DNA of 64,000 nt from Variovorax boronicumulans (GTDB lineage: Bacteria; Pseudomonadota; Gammaproteobacteria; Burkholderiales; Burkholderiaceae_C). The notes beneath the pieces were generated by a model. That model searched no databases and had not been told where the DNA came from. It saw only the letters and a program-made list of their open reading frames with translations. Each line of letters begins with the position of its first letter. Positions within the stretch are counted from its first letter, which is position 1. The stretch is taken from the NCBI RefSeq assembly GCF_030812215.1, contig NZ_JAUSSG010000001.1:310001-374000 (forward strand). Reading direction: 5' to 3'. This document shows positions 34,545 through 42,341 of the stretch, in pieces. The position numbers were made by a program, and so were the translations under genes.

Positions 34545-34995
34545 GTCGGCGCGTCGCCTTCAAGGAGCCGGGCGGCGGCTCGTTGAGCACCGCCCAGAAG
34601 ACACCCAGCTCGGCGATGGCCGAGACGAACTGGTCGAATGCCACCGGCTTCACCACATAGGCGTTCACGCCCAGCTCGTAGCTGCGCAGCACGTCCGACT
34701 CTTCCTGCGAAGAGGTGAGCATCACCACCGGAATGCTGCGCAGCGCCGCGTCGGCGCGCACCGCCTGCAGCACCTCCAGGCCGGTCACCTTGGGCAGCTT
34801 CAGGTCCAGCAGGATCACCGCCGGATTGCCTTCGGAGCGCCCCGCGTGCTCGCCCTCGCGCCGCAGGTAATCGAGCGCTTGCGCGCCGTCGCGCAGCACG
34901 ATGACATCGTTCGCGAGCTGGCTGCGCTCCAGCGCGATGAGGGTGAGCTCCAGGTCTCGCTTGTCGTCCTCGACGAGCAGGATCGGCTTAAGCAT
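34537..34995 (-). CDS. single-domain response regulator (Rcp1-like)
   Basis: 152 residues, receiver domain only: LLVEDDKRDLEL, phospho-acceptor Asp64 in ILLDLKLPKVTG, and the conserved Thr/Lys positions (VMLTSS; YVVKPV). The phrase LKLPKVTGLEVL is typical of the Rcp1 group that partners phytochromes. It overlaps bphP by 8 bp upstream and the hybrid kinase by 8 bp downstream, so all three are translated together. Confidence 0.9.
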   Translation of the reverse strand: MLKPILLVEDDKRDLELTLIALERSQLANDVIVLRDGAQALDYLRREGEHAGRSEGNPAVILLDLKLPKVTGLEVLQAVRADAALRSIPVVMLTSSQEESDVLRSYELGVNAYVVKPVAFDQFVSAIAELGVFWAVLNEPPPGSLKATRRHE

Positions 34996-37252
34996 GTGTT
35001 TCTCCGTTGTCTGGCGGCGTGCCCACCGCGTGGTCGTTGCCCGGTTCCCGGTTCGGCAGGATGAAGCCGAAGGTCGCGCCCTCGCCCGTCGCGCCCTTTG
35101 CCCAGACCGTCCCGCCGTGGCGCTCGACGATCCGCTTCACGTTGGCCAGGCCGATGCCCGTGCCTTCGAATTCCTCGGCCTGGTGCAGCCGCTGGAACAC
35201 GCCGAAGAGCTTGTCGATGTACTTCATCTGGAAGCCCACGCCGTTGTCCTCGACCTCCAGCCCGCTGCCCAGGTCGCTGCGGATCCCGCGCACCGCAATG
35301 CGCTGCGGATCGCGCGTGCGCGAGTACTTCACCGCATTGGCCAGCAGGTTGCGAACGGCCACCTGCAGCAGCAGCGGGTCGGCGTAGAGCGCGGGCAGCC
35401 CGGGGTCGACCTGCCATTCGATGCGGCGCGCCGGCTCCAGCCGCGCGAGTTCGCGCACCAGGCCTTCGACCAGCGAGTCGGTGTCGACCATGCGCTGCTT
35501 CAGCGCCGCCCGGCCCATGCGCGAAAAGTCGAGCAGCGCATCGACCATCTGCCCCGCGAACGCGGCCGCATCCTTGACGTGGCCGAGGTAACGGTGCGCG
35601 CGTTCGCTGAGCTGCTTGCCCTCGGTCTGCGCGACGAGGTCGACGTAGCCGGCGATGTGCCGCATCGGCGCGCGCAGGTCGTGCGAGACGGTGTACGAGA
35701 AGGCTTCGAGTTCCTTGTTGACGCGGCCGAGCTCCGTGGCGACGGCCGCCAGTTCTTCCGCGCGGCGCAGCACCACGCCGATGAGCGCCTGGCGCAGTTC
35801 CACCGCCGCGCCCACCTCGGCCTGCGACCAGGCCGCCGAGCGGCCGCGCACCTCCTCGATCCAGCTGGAGAAGCTGATGCGCGGATGGATGCGGCCGCTG
35901 GCCGCGGCCTTCGGCTTCTGCGGATCGCCGGCCCACTGGATCGTCTGCACGATCTCGGGCCGGAACCACAGGATGAGGTGCCGGTGCACCTGCGAGATCG
36001 AGATCGCGAGCACGCCCGCCGCCACTTCGCGGAACTCGTTCGCCGGCGCGAAGTGCGCGGGCAGCTCGCTGCTTTCATAAACCTCGGTGCCGAGCCCGGA
36101 GATCCAGCTGGCAAGCTCCTGCACCTGCGCGCGCGAAGGCACGTCGCCCACGCTCCAGACCTCGTCGTCCAGCACCACGGCCGCGCCGGTGGCGCGCGCC
36201 AGCCGCAGCATGAGCGAGGACTCCGCCACCAGCCGCTGCAGCGTAGCGTCGCTGTCCGCGAGGTGCGAGACGATCTGCAGCGTGAGCTGGCGCAGCTCCA
36301 GCCGTTCGGCCACCGCGACGTTGCTCTCCTTGGACTGGATCTGCAGCGACAGCAGTTGCCCCAGGTGCTCGCACGCAAGGCGGGTGCCGGGGTCCAGAAA
36401 GCGCGGCTGGTGGTCGTGGCACGAGATCAGCCCCCACAGGCGCCCGTCGATCACGATCGACACCGACATGGACGCGAGCGTGCCCATGTTGCGCATGTAC
36501 TCCAGGTGGATGGGCGACACGCTGCGCAACTGGGCCTGCGAGAGATCGAGGTCGGCCGCGGTGAGCGCCGGGTCGGCGGCACGCAGCGGCACCGGCGTGT
36601 AGTTGGCGTCGGCGATGAGCCTGAAGTGGTTCACCAGGTACAGCGCGCGCGCCTGCTGCGGAATGTCGGAGGCCGGAAAGCGGTGGCCGGTGTAGCTGTC
36701 GTAGCCTGGGTCGGCCTCCTCGGCCAGCACCTCGCCATGCCCGGCCGCATCGAAGCGGTAGATCAGGCAGCGGCCGAAGCCGGTCAGGCGCTTCATCTCG
36801 GCCGCGGTCAGCTGCGTGAGCTGCTCGAGCGTGCCCGCTTCCTGCAGCTTCGGCAGGAAGACGCGGCCGAGCGAGTAGATCGGCGCCGCGTTGCCGGCGA
36901 CGGGCAACGCGGCCTCGAACTCGGCGAACAGGTGGCGGTCGCTGCGGTGCGCGGCCACGTCGAAGGTCTCCCCCGCCAGGCGCAGCGCGCCGAGCGACAC
37001 GGGCGTCGCGCCCGGCTCGAGTGCGGGCAGCACCAGCCCGCGAAGGACCTGCTGCGCGGCATCGCGCTGGCCGTCGGGCCAGTTGTCGCTCCAGGCAACG
37101 AGGTCCAGGGAGCCGGGTTGCAGCACCAGCATGCGGCCGTGCGGCTGGATCGATCCGGGAACACGGATCGGCTCGAGGTCGCAGGAAGACAGGTCGACCT
37201 CGGGCGGCCGCAAGGCATGGGGGGTGGGAATGGTCGCGTGAGACTGGGGCAC
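34988..37252 (-). CDS. bphP: bacteriophytochrome histidine kinase
   Basis: 754 residues from a GTG at 37252. The domain order is PAS (residues 15-130), GAF (about 150-320), PHY (about 330-500), HisKA with His524 (SYTVSHDLRAPMRH) and HATPase (DNGVGFQMKY; GTGIGLANVKRI). Cys24 in SSCDLEPIRVPGSIQPHG is the expected biliverdin attachment site, and PASDIPQQARALY is the GAF chromophore motif. It should switch between red- and far-red-absorbing forms. No ribosome site precedes the GTG; instead a 22-codon ORF ends 2 bp before it, suggesting coupled translation. Confidence 0.93.
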   Translation of the reverse strand: MPQSHATIPTPHALRPPEVDLSSCDLEPIRVPGSIQPHGRMLVLQPGSLDLVAWSDNWPDGQRDAAQQVLRGLVLPALEPGATPVSLGALRLAGETFDVAAHRSDRHLFAEFEAALPVAGNAAPIYSLGRVFLPKLQEAGTLEQLTQLTAAEMKRLTGFGRCLIYRFDAAGHGEVLAEEADPGYDSYTGHRFPASDIPQQARALYLVNHFRLIADANYTPVPLRAADPALTAADLDLSQAQLRSVSPIHLEYMRNMGTLASMSVSIVIDGRLWGLISCHDHQPRFLDPGTRLACEHLGQLLSLQIQSKESNVAVAERLELRQLTLQIVSHLADSDATLQRLVAESSLMLRLARATGAAVVLDDEVWSVGDVPSRAQVQELASWISGLGTEVYESSELPAHFAPANEFREVAAGVLAISISQVHRHLILWFRPEIVQTIQWAGDPQKPKAAASGRIHPRISFSSWIEEVRGRSAAWSQAEVGAAVELRQALIGVVLRRAEELAAVATELGRVNKELEAFSYTVSHDLRAPMRHIAGYVDLVAQTEGKQLSERAHRYLGHVKDAAAFAGQMVDALLDFSRMGRAALKQRMVDTDSLVEGLVRELARLEPARRIEWQVDPGLPALYADPLLLQVAVRNLLANAVKYSRTRDPQRIAVRGIRSDLGSGLEVEDNGVGFQMKYIDKLFGVFQRLHQAEEFEGTGIGLANVKRIVERHGGTVWAKGATGEGATFGFILPNREPGNDHAVGTPPDNGETHA

Positions 37253-37254
37253 GT

Positions 37255-37323
37255 TCAATCGGCGCGTGCGGCTGCGCGCTGGGTCCGGTAAGAAAAGCTG
37301 AAGAGACGGGTGGCGGGGATCAT
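37255..37323 (-). CDS. 22-codon leader ORF upstream of bphP
   Basis: An ATG at 37323 with AGAGGA nine bases upstream opens a 22-residue reading frame (MIPATRLFSF...AARAD) whose TGA lies 2 bp before the bphP GTG. bphP itself has no ribosome site. The simplest reading is translational coupling by re-initiation. The peptide is basic and has no known relative; whether it matters in itself is unknown. Confidence 0.4.
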   Translation of the reverse strand: MIPATRLFSFSYRTQRAAARAD

Positions 37324-37358
37324 GCCTTGGCGTCCTCTGGGATCTCGTGGGCCGTTTC

Positions 37359-37976
37359 CTACAAGCCCTGCAACCCGAAACGGGGCATGAGGCTGCGAAA
37401 GCCCGCGACCGCGCCGCGGCGGGCCGCGTCCACAGCCAACGGATCCACCAGCGCGGCGCCGAGCTGGGCAACGAATTCCCTCCATTGCGCCGCGACCCCG
37501 CCGGGCGCATCCACCGGCTGGAAGTACCGCATCGGATGCGGCGCGAGGCGCGGGCCGAGCCGCTTGTGCATCGCCATGCCGCCGAGCTGCGAGCCTTCGA
37601 GCACATAGGCCAGGCCCCAGGCAAAGGCGGGGTCGCGTGCGGCTTCTTCGGCCAGCCCGGGGGCCGTGGATTGGAAAGCGCTGTCTTGCTCGCCGGTGTT
37701 CGATGCCCCGAGATCGTCGAGATCGAGTGCAAGCGCCGCAAGCCGCCGGTCGGTGCGCCGGGCGATGCGTTCGAGACCCGGCACGCCGGAAGCTGCGAGC
37801 GCATCGCGCACCACCTGCAACCAGGGCCGAAGGGCATGCAGATGCACTGCATAGTCGGCCAGCGATGCATCGTCTCGCGCCATCGGCAGGCGGCTGTCCA
37901 GCGCCTCGTGCAGCGCTTGGGTGGCGGTGCGCAGGGGGCGCAGGACGTCGGCGATATCGGGCGGGTTGGTCGTCAT
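37359..37976 (-). CDS. bphO: biliverdin-producing heme oxygenase
   Basis: 205 residues. The heme-ligand His23 lies in TQALHEALDSRL, and the distal helix motif is present as LEGSQLGGMAM, both hallmarks of the BphO/HemO family. It opens heme with O2 to make biliverdin, the chromophore of the downstream phytochrome. It is the first gene of the bphO-bphP-response regulator-kinase operon; a 106-bp gap with the leader ORF separates it from bphP. Confidence 0.92.
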   Translation of the reverse strand: MTTNPPDIADVLRPLRTATQALHEALDSRLPMARDDASLADYAVHLHALRPWLQVVRDALAASGVPGLERIARRTDRRLAALALDLDDLGASNTGEQDSAFQSTAPGLAEEAARDPAFAWGLAYVLEGSQLGGMAMHKRLGPRLAPHPMRYFQPVDAPGGVAAQWREFVAQLGAALVDPLAVDAARRGAVAGFRSLMPRFGLQGL

Positions 37977-38178
37977 GAAGCAGGCGAAGCGGCAAGTCGG
38001 ACGGAACGAGACGAATGCTCGATCCGGGGTACACCGAGCCTACGCAAACGCCGCGCGGCGCCGGTGGGCGCGCTTCCCTTTCTCCAGTAGGAAATCCGGC
38101 CGGCCCGCACGTAAACTGGCCGCCGCTTCTGCCTCGCCCTCCTCCTTTTTCCCGACTTTTCCTGGAAGAACGCACGCC

Positions 38179-38922
38179 ATGACCCAGCCCCAGCCTTCCC
38201 CCGCCCTCGTCTCCGCCTTCGCGCCCGGCGGCACGCTGCGCGCGTCCATCAACCTCGGCAATCCGATCCTCGCCAACCGGGATGCCGCGAGCGGCGAGCC
38301 GGTGGGCGTGTCGGTCGATCTCGCGCGCGAGTTCGCGCGGCGGCTCGGCGTGGCGGTCGAACTCGTGGTGTTCGAGAAGGCCGCGGCCTCGGTCGACGCG
38401 GTGAAGAACGAGAAAGCCGACATCGGCTTCTTCGCCGTCGACCCGGCCCGCAGCGAAGGCCTGCGCTTCACCGCGCCCTATGTGCTGATCGAGGGCAGCT
38501 ACCTCGTGCCCGAATCGTCCGCATTGACCGACAACGCGCAGGTCGATGCGCAAGGCCATCGCATCTCGGTCGGCTCGGGGAGCGCCTACGACCTGTTCCT
38601 CACACGCGAGATCAAGCACGCCGAAATCGTCCGGCTGCAAGGTGCCGGCCCCGCGCTGGCGGCCCTGCGGGCAGGCGATGTCGAAGTGGCGGCCGGCATC
38701 CGGCAACTGCTCGAAGGCGAGGCAGCCCGCGCACCGGGCGTGCGTGTGTTGCCGGGGCGCTTCATGGTGATCCAGCAGGCCATGGGCACGCCGGCCAGCC
38801 GCGGCGCCGAGGCACAGGCGCTGCTCGCCGCCTTCGTCGAAGAGATGAAGGCCAGCGGCTTCGTCACCGATGCGCTCAAGCGCCACCGCATCGAAGGCGC
38901 GATCGTCGCGCCTTCGGCCTGA
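38179..38922 (+). CDS. amino-acid-type (SBP_bac_3) binding protein without signal peptide
   Basis: 247 residues from the ATG at 38179 (GGAAG upstream). The type II periplasmic-binding fold is clear: TLRASINLGNPILA, VGVSVDLAREFARRLGV, ADIGFFAVDPARSEGLRFTAPYVLIEG. There is no signal peptide at this start, and the open frame upstream does not encode a convincing one either. It may be cytoplasmic, use an unseen export route, or be a sensor or enzyme built on this fold. It is divergent from bphO and convergent with a lipoprotein gene, with no transporter partner nearby. Confidence 0.8.
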   Translation: MTQPQPSPALVSAFAPGGTLRASINLGNPILANRDAASGEPVGVSVDLAREFARRLGVAVELVVFEKAAASVDAVKNEKADIGFFAVDPARSEGLRFTAPYVLIEGSYLVPESSALTDNAQVDAQGHRISVGSGSAYDLFLTREIKHAEIVRLQGAGPALAALRAGDVEVAAGIRQLLEGEAARAPGVRVLPGRFMVIQQAMGTPASRGAEAQALLAAFVEEMKASGFVTDALKRHRIEGAIVAPSA

Positions 38923-38938
38923 CGCGGCCTGGCGTCAG
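38919..38938. terminator. bidirectional hairpin with both stop codons of convergent genes
   Basis: CTGACGC (38919-38925) and GCGTCAG (38932-38938) pair perfectly around a 6-nt loop. The two arms contain the TGA of the binding-protein gene and the TGA of the opposite lipoprotein gene. There is no T tract. Confidence 0.45.
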
Positions 38939-39351
38939 AGCTTGAAGGCCTCCACCGGCCCCTGCGAATAGAACAGGAAGTACCCGGTCTCCGTCTTGAA
39001 GCTGTTCTTCTGCCAGCCCGGCGGCACCTTGAAGATCGCGAGCTGGTCGCTCGATACGCCCACGAACTTCGTGTTCTCGCTGTCGGTGGTGATCCTGGCC
39101 CAGCGCTCGCGCGTCACCGGCTGCATCTGCATCTTCGGCTCGCTCCACTCGGGCGTGCGCACCTTGTCGCGCATGATGTAGCGGTCGCCCTGGCGCTCGA
39201 TCTTCACGACCTCCTTGAGCACGCCGTTCTTCTTGATGGCGTAGACGCCGACCAGTTCGGCCTCGGGTCCGCCGCCCGCACCGTCCACGCCGCAGCCGGC
39301 CAGCAGCGAGACGCAGGCGCCCGCCACGATGTACTTGAATAGGTTTTTCAT
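38935..39351 (-). CDS. lipoprotein of unknown function
   Basis: 138 residues from the ATG at 39351; a second ATG 9 bp upstream is possible, and neither has a strong ribosome site. A lipoprotein signal with lipobox L-L-A-G-C is followed by a GGG linker and a small beta-rich domain (VGVYAIKKNGVLKEVVKIERQGDRYIM, limits V-G-V to Y-I-M). No family is recognised. It lies downstream of the M1 peptidase gene on the same strand. Confidence 0.7.
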   Translation of the reverse strand: MKNLFKYIVAGACVSLLAGCGVDGAGGGPEAELVGVYAIKKNGVLKEVVKIERQGDRYIMRDKVRTPEWSEPKMQMQPVTRERWARITTDSENTKFVGVSSDQLAIFKVPPGWQKNSFKTETGYFLFYSQGPVEAFKL

Positions 39352-39433
39352 GATGGTCATGGTGTGAGGCGTGAGCCGCCGGACGCACCCGAAGGCGCGT
39401 CCGGCCGGCATCACGCACAAATGGTCACGAGGC

Positions 39434-41653
39434 TCAGCGCTTGTCGTTCTCGCGCAGTTTCAGGCTGCCCTGGAAGCGGAGGGCATGCGGGTACTCTTCC
39501 TTCCCGCCCGCATCCACCGCCGCCATCTTCTGCTGGCTCAGCTCGGTCTTGGCGAGCAGCGGTGCGGGCAGGTTCAGCACGCCTTTGATCTGGTCGTACT
39601 GCGCCTGCGTGATGCGGCCCACGCTCAGGAGGCGGAACGCGTCGCGCTCGATGTTCAGCAAGAGCGGCTTGTTGGCGGCGAAGTTCTGCGCCTTGGCCAG
39701 CAGGTCGCTCCACGACTGCGCGCTGTAGTTGCTCACGTAGTAGTCCTGTCCGGTCGGCCCGGCCAGCACCGCCGTGCAACCCGGCAGCTCCAGCTGCACC
39801 GCGTTGTTGGACATCACGAAGGTCTTGCGCTGCTCCATCGAATCGCCATACGCCAGCGTGACGGGAATGGTCCACGTCGAGGCCGGGAACTGGTTCTGGT
39901 TGGGGAACGACTCCTGCGTGATGTTCACGTAGGTGCGGTCGCCGGCGCATTGCGCGTCCACCGTCAGAAGCGGAATCCCCGTCTGGCGGATGAGGCTGTC
40001 GCCGATGTCGCTCACCTTCTTGTCGGTGACCTTCTCCAGCGAACTCCACAGCCGCGACGGCGTGACGTTGCCGTATGCGTAGTCCTTCAGGTAGATCTGC
40101 AGGCCCTTCTGCATCGCCTCTTCGCCGATGTAGTTCTGGATCGTCTCCAGCACATGGCTGCCCTTGTTGTAGACGAAGATCGACGGGCTGATGAAGCCGA
40201 ACGAACCCGCGTCGTTCAGGTTGCGCTGCACCGGCACCGCGGTGCTCTTGAGGTCGGCCACGATCACGTTGTGCTTGTCCAGCACGTAGTCCGAGAAGCT
40301 GTAGTACTCGGGGTGGAACTTGATCGTGGTGCGCCTTTCGAACCAGCGCGCGAACGATTCGTTGAGCCACACGTTGTCCCACCAGTCGAGCGTGACCAGG
40401 TCACCGAACCACTGGTGCGCGATCTCGTGCGTCACCACCGTCACCGAGTACAGCGTGGGCTTGTCGCCCGGCTTGGTCAGCACCGAATCGGCGAACTCGA
40501 AGATCGAACCCCAGTTCTCCATGCCGCCGAAGCCGGTGTTGGGCTTGTTGTCGTAGCTGTCGTTGGCCGCGACGGTGTCGAACTTCTTGAAGGGCAGCGG
40601 GATGCCGGTGTACTTGTAGTAGTAGTCCATCGACACCTTGGTCCACTCCATCGCGAACTTGGCCCAGTCCGAGCGGCCCGGCGGCGTGAACCAGCGCAGC
40701 GGCATGTCGCTGCCATCCAGCGGGTTCTTGAAGGTGTCGGCCAGGATGTCGAACTTGCCGCCGCCGAAGAAGGTGAGGTACATCGGCATCGAAGGCGTCT
40801 TCTCGAACGACACCTGCTGGTAGCCGTCGGGCAGCTTCACCGCCGACTTCTGCGCGCCGTTGGACACCGTCTTCCAGTCGCCCGGCACTTCGGCCGAGAT
40901 CTCGAAGGTGTGGCGGAAGGCCGGCTCGTCCCAGCCCGGGAACCACTGCCGTGCGTAGTTGGTTTCGCCCTGCGTCACGATGGCATCGCTGCTCACGCCT
41001 TCGGGCGTGGACAGGCCCACCTTGAAGATGCCGGTGGCAGCCGAGCAGAACGGGTTGCGCGCCATCTCCGCGGGCGGGCAGTACTCCGCATCGGAGAACT
41101 GGATCTTGCCGTCCCACTCCATGTGCAGCAGGTACTTGCCCTTGGCGATCTGGCCGTCGTTCAGGCGCAGCTGCACGAAGTCGCCCAGCGTCTGCGGTGT
41201 CGGGATCAGCGGAATCGCCTCGCCCGGGTTCGACACCTTGCGCAGCGTGGTGCGGCCCTTGGCGAAGTTCAGGTTGTGTGCGGCCACGACGATGGCATCG
41301 ACGGGCTTGAGCACCTCGATCTCCACGTCGCCGCGGCCCACGAAAGTCTTGAGCGCCGCATCGGGGCGGAACCACAGCTTGTAGTTGCTCGGCCAGACGG
41401 TGTCGGGCAATTCCATCGGCTTGGCGGACTTGTCGACCGCGGACACGGCGGCCGGCGCGGGCACGCCGTCGTCCGGTGTCTTGCCTGTGCTGTCGGATGC
41501 CGGGCCGGAGGTGATCGGGCCCGAAAGGCCGACACCCGAGCCGCCACCGAACGAAGAGCCACTGTCTCCGCCGCCGCCGCAAGCCGTGAGAACGGCAAGG
41601 GTCACCGCGGTGATGGCAAGATGATTCACGAGGGAGTAATTGAGTTTTTTCAT
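39434..41653 (-). CDS. M1 family metallo-aminopeptidase, lipoprotein
   Basis: 739 residues from the ATG at 41653. A lipoprotein signal (L-T-A-C) and a Gly/Ser-rich linker lead to the M1 peptidase. The zinc motif is H409-E410-x2-H413 with E432 18 residues on (HEIAHQWFGD...LNESF). The exopeptidase motif, normally GAMEN, reads GGMEN. It likely removes N-terminal residues from peptides in the periplasm or at the outer membrane. The C-terminal ERAP1-like helical domain is shorter than in cytoplasmic PepN. A 7-bp inverted repeat stands just upstream of the start. Confidence 0.9.
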   Translation of the reverse strand: MKKLNYSLVNHLAITAVTLAVLTACGGGGDSGSSFGGGSGVGLSGPITSGPASDSTGKTPDDGVPAPAAVSAVDKSAKPMELPDTVWPSNYKLWFRPDAALKTFVGRGDVEIEVLKPVDAIVVAAHNLNFAKGRTTLRKVSNPGEAIPLIPTPQTLGDFVQLRLNDGQIAKGKYLLHMEWDGKIQFSDAEYCPPAEMARNPFCSAATGIFKVGLSTPEGVSSDAIVTQGETNYARQWFPGWDEPAFRHTFEISAEVPGDWKTVSNGAQKSAVKLPDGYQQVSFEKTPSMPMYLTFFGGGKFDILADTFKNPLDGSDMPLRWFTPPGRSDWAKFAMEWTKVSMDYYYKYTGIPLPFKKFDTVAANDSYDNKPNTGFGGMENWGSIFEFADSVLTKPGDKPTLYSVTVVTHEIAHQWFGDLVTLDWWDNVWLNESFARWFERRTTIKFHPEYYSFSDYVLDKHNVIVADLKSTAVPVQRNLNDAGSFGFISPSIFVYNKGSHVLETIQNYIGEEAMQKGLQIYLKDYAYGNVTPSRLWSSLEKVTDKKVSDIGDSLIRQTGIPLLTVDAQCAGDRTYVNITQESFPNQNQFPASTWTIPVTLAYGDSMEQRKTFVMSNNAVQLELPGCTAVLAGPTGQDYYVSNYSAQSWSDLLAKAQNFAANKPLLLNIERDAFRLLSVGRITQAQYDQIKGVLNLPAPLLAKTELSQQKMAAVDAGGKEEYPHALRFQGSLKLRENDKR

Positions 41654-41667
41654 GATCGCCTTTTGGT

Positions 41668-41687
41668 AAGGACATTGCGCTGTCCTT
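41668..41687 (-). promoter_or_regulatory. inverted repeat directly upstream of the M1 peptidase gene
   Basis: AAGGACA-N6-TGTCCTT is a perfect 7-bp inverted repeat centred about 25 bp before the ATG. It could be an operator or a hairpin in the leader near the ribosome site. A second palindrome, CGAACG-N3-CGTTCG, lies at 41780-41794. Confidence 0.35.
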
Positions 41688-42341
41688 GCATGCATCGGCG
41701 GGTAGCCGGTGATGCGCGGACACGCGCGGTGATGGAAGAACGACTGACGCTGCGAACAGGCAGCACCGCACCCTCCCGGCGAACGACACGTTCGTCAGGA
41801 CAACACGGAACCACCGGAATTTTTCCGAGACCGATGCGGCACCACGCGCAAGCGAATGCACGTGCGACACCGGGCCACGCTGCAAGCTATGCAGGCGGCC
41901 CCAGGATGCGGGGGGTGATGGCTTCCATTCCCGTCGGATCGCGGGTGAATGGGATGCGGGGGGACCGGGCCTTGAGGCGGCTGTGTGCCTTAGTGCCCGC
42001 GCATCGGCGTGGCTCGTTCATGCGCAGCAGGAACGACACGCGCTGTGCTCGTCAGGATCAGAATTCTTGCGGCTCTTGTCGTTGATATCACGCGCATTCC
42101 CTCGTCCATTGAATGCGCTCAGTTGTAGCTGATCGAATGTGTTCTCTCAATGACTCGCGGAACTTTTCGCTCTCAAAATGTTCGCGCGCGATAGGACGAA
42201 TGGAGTCACCACATTCAATGCACGTCGTGCGATACGAAGATGGTTTCGCAGATGCGGTGCATGCGCTGCGTTCGTACGAAAACTCGTAGGCATCGAGTGT
42301 GACGATGCAGCCACACTCCGCGCCTCAATGCGATACAGGCG
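41688..42341. other. long intergenic region (about 650 bp) with lower GC
   Basis: No gene with a start codon, ribosome site and typical codon use can be supported. The part nearest the peptidase should contain its promoter. The part from about 42060 to 42330 has visibly more A/T than the flanking genes and contains an open frame without a start codon (see 42088-42324). Confidence 0.6.
42088..42324 (-). pseudogene. possible gene remnant, open frame without start codon
   Basis: 78 codons are open on the minus strand between two TGA codons, with no ATG or GTG and only one late TTG. The translation has Cys pairs (ECGC; CIECGD) and a charged stretch REHFESEKFRESLREH that looks protein-like, and GC content is lower than around it. 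It could be a decayed or horizontally acquired fragment downstream of the MFS gene. I recognise no family. Confidence 0.25.
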
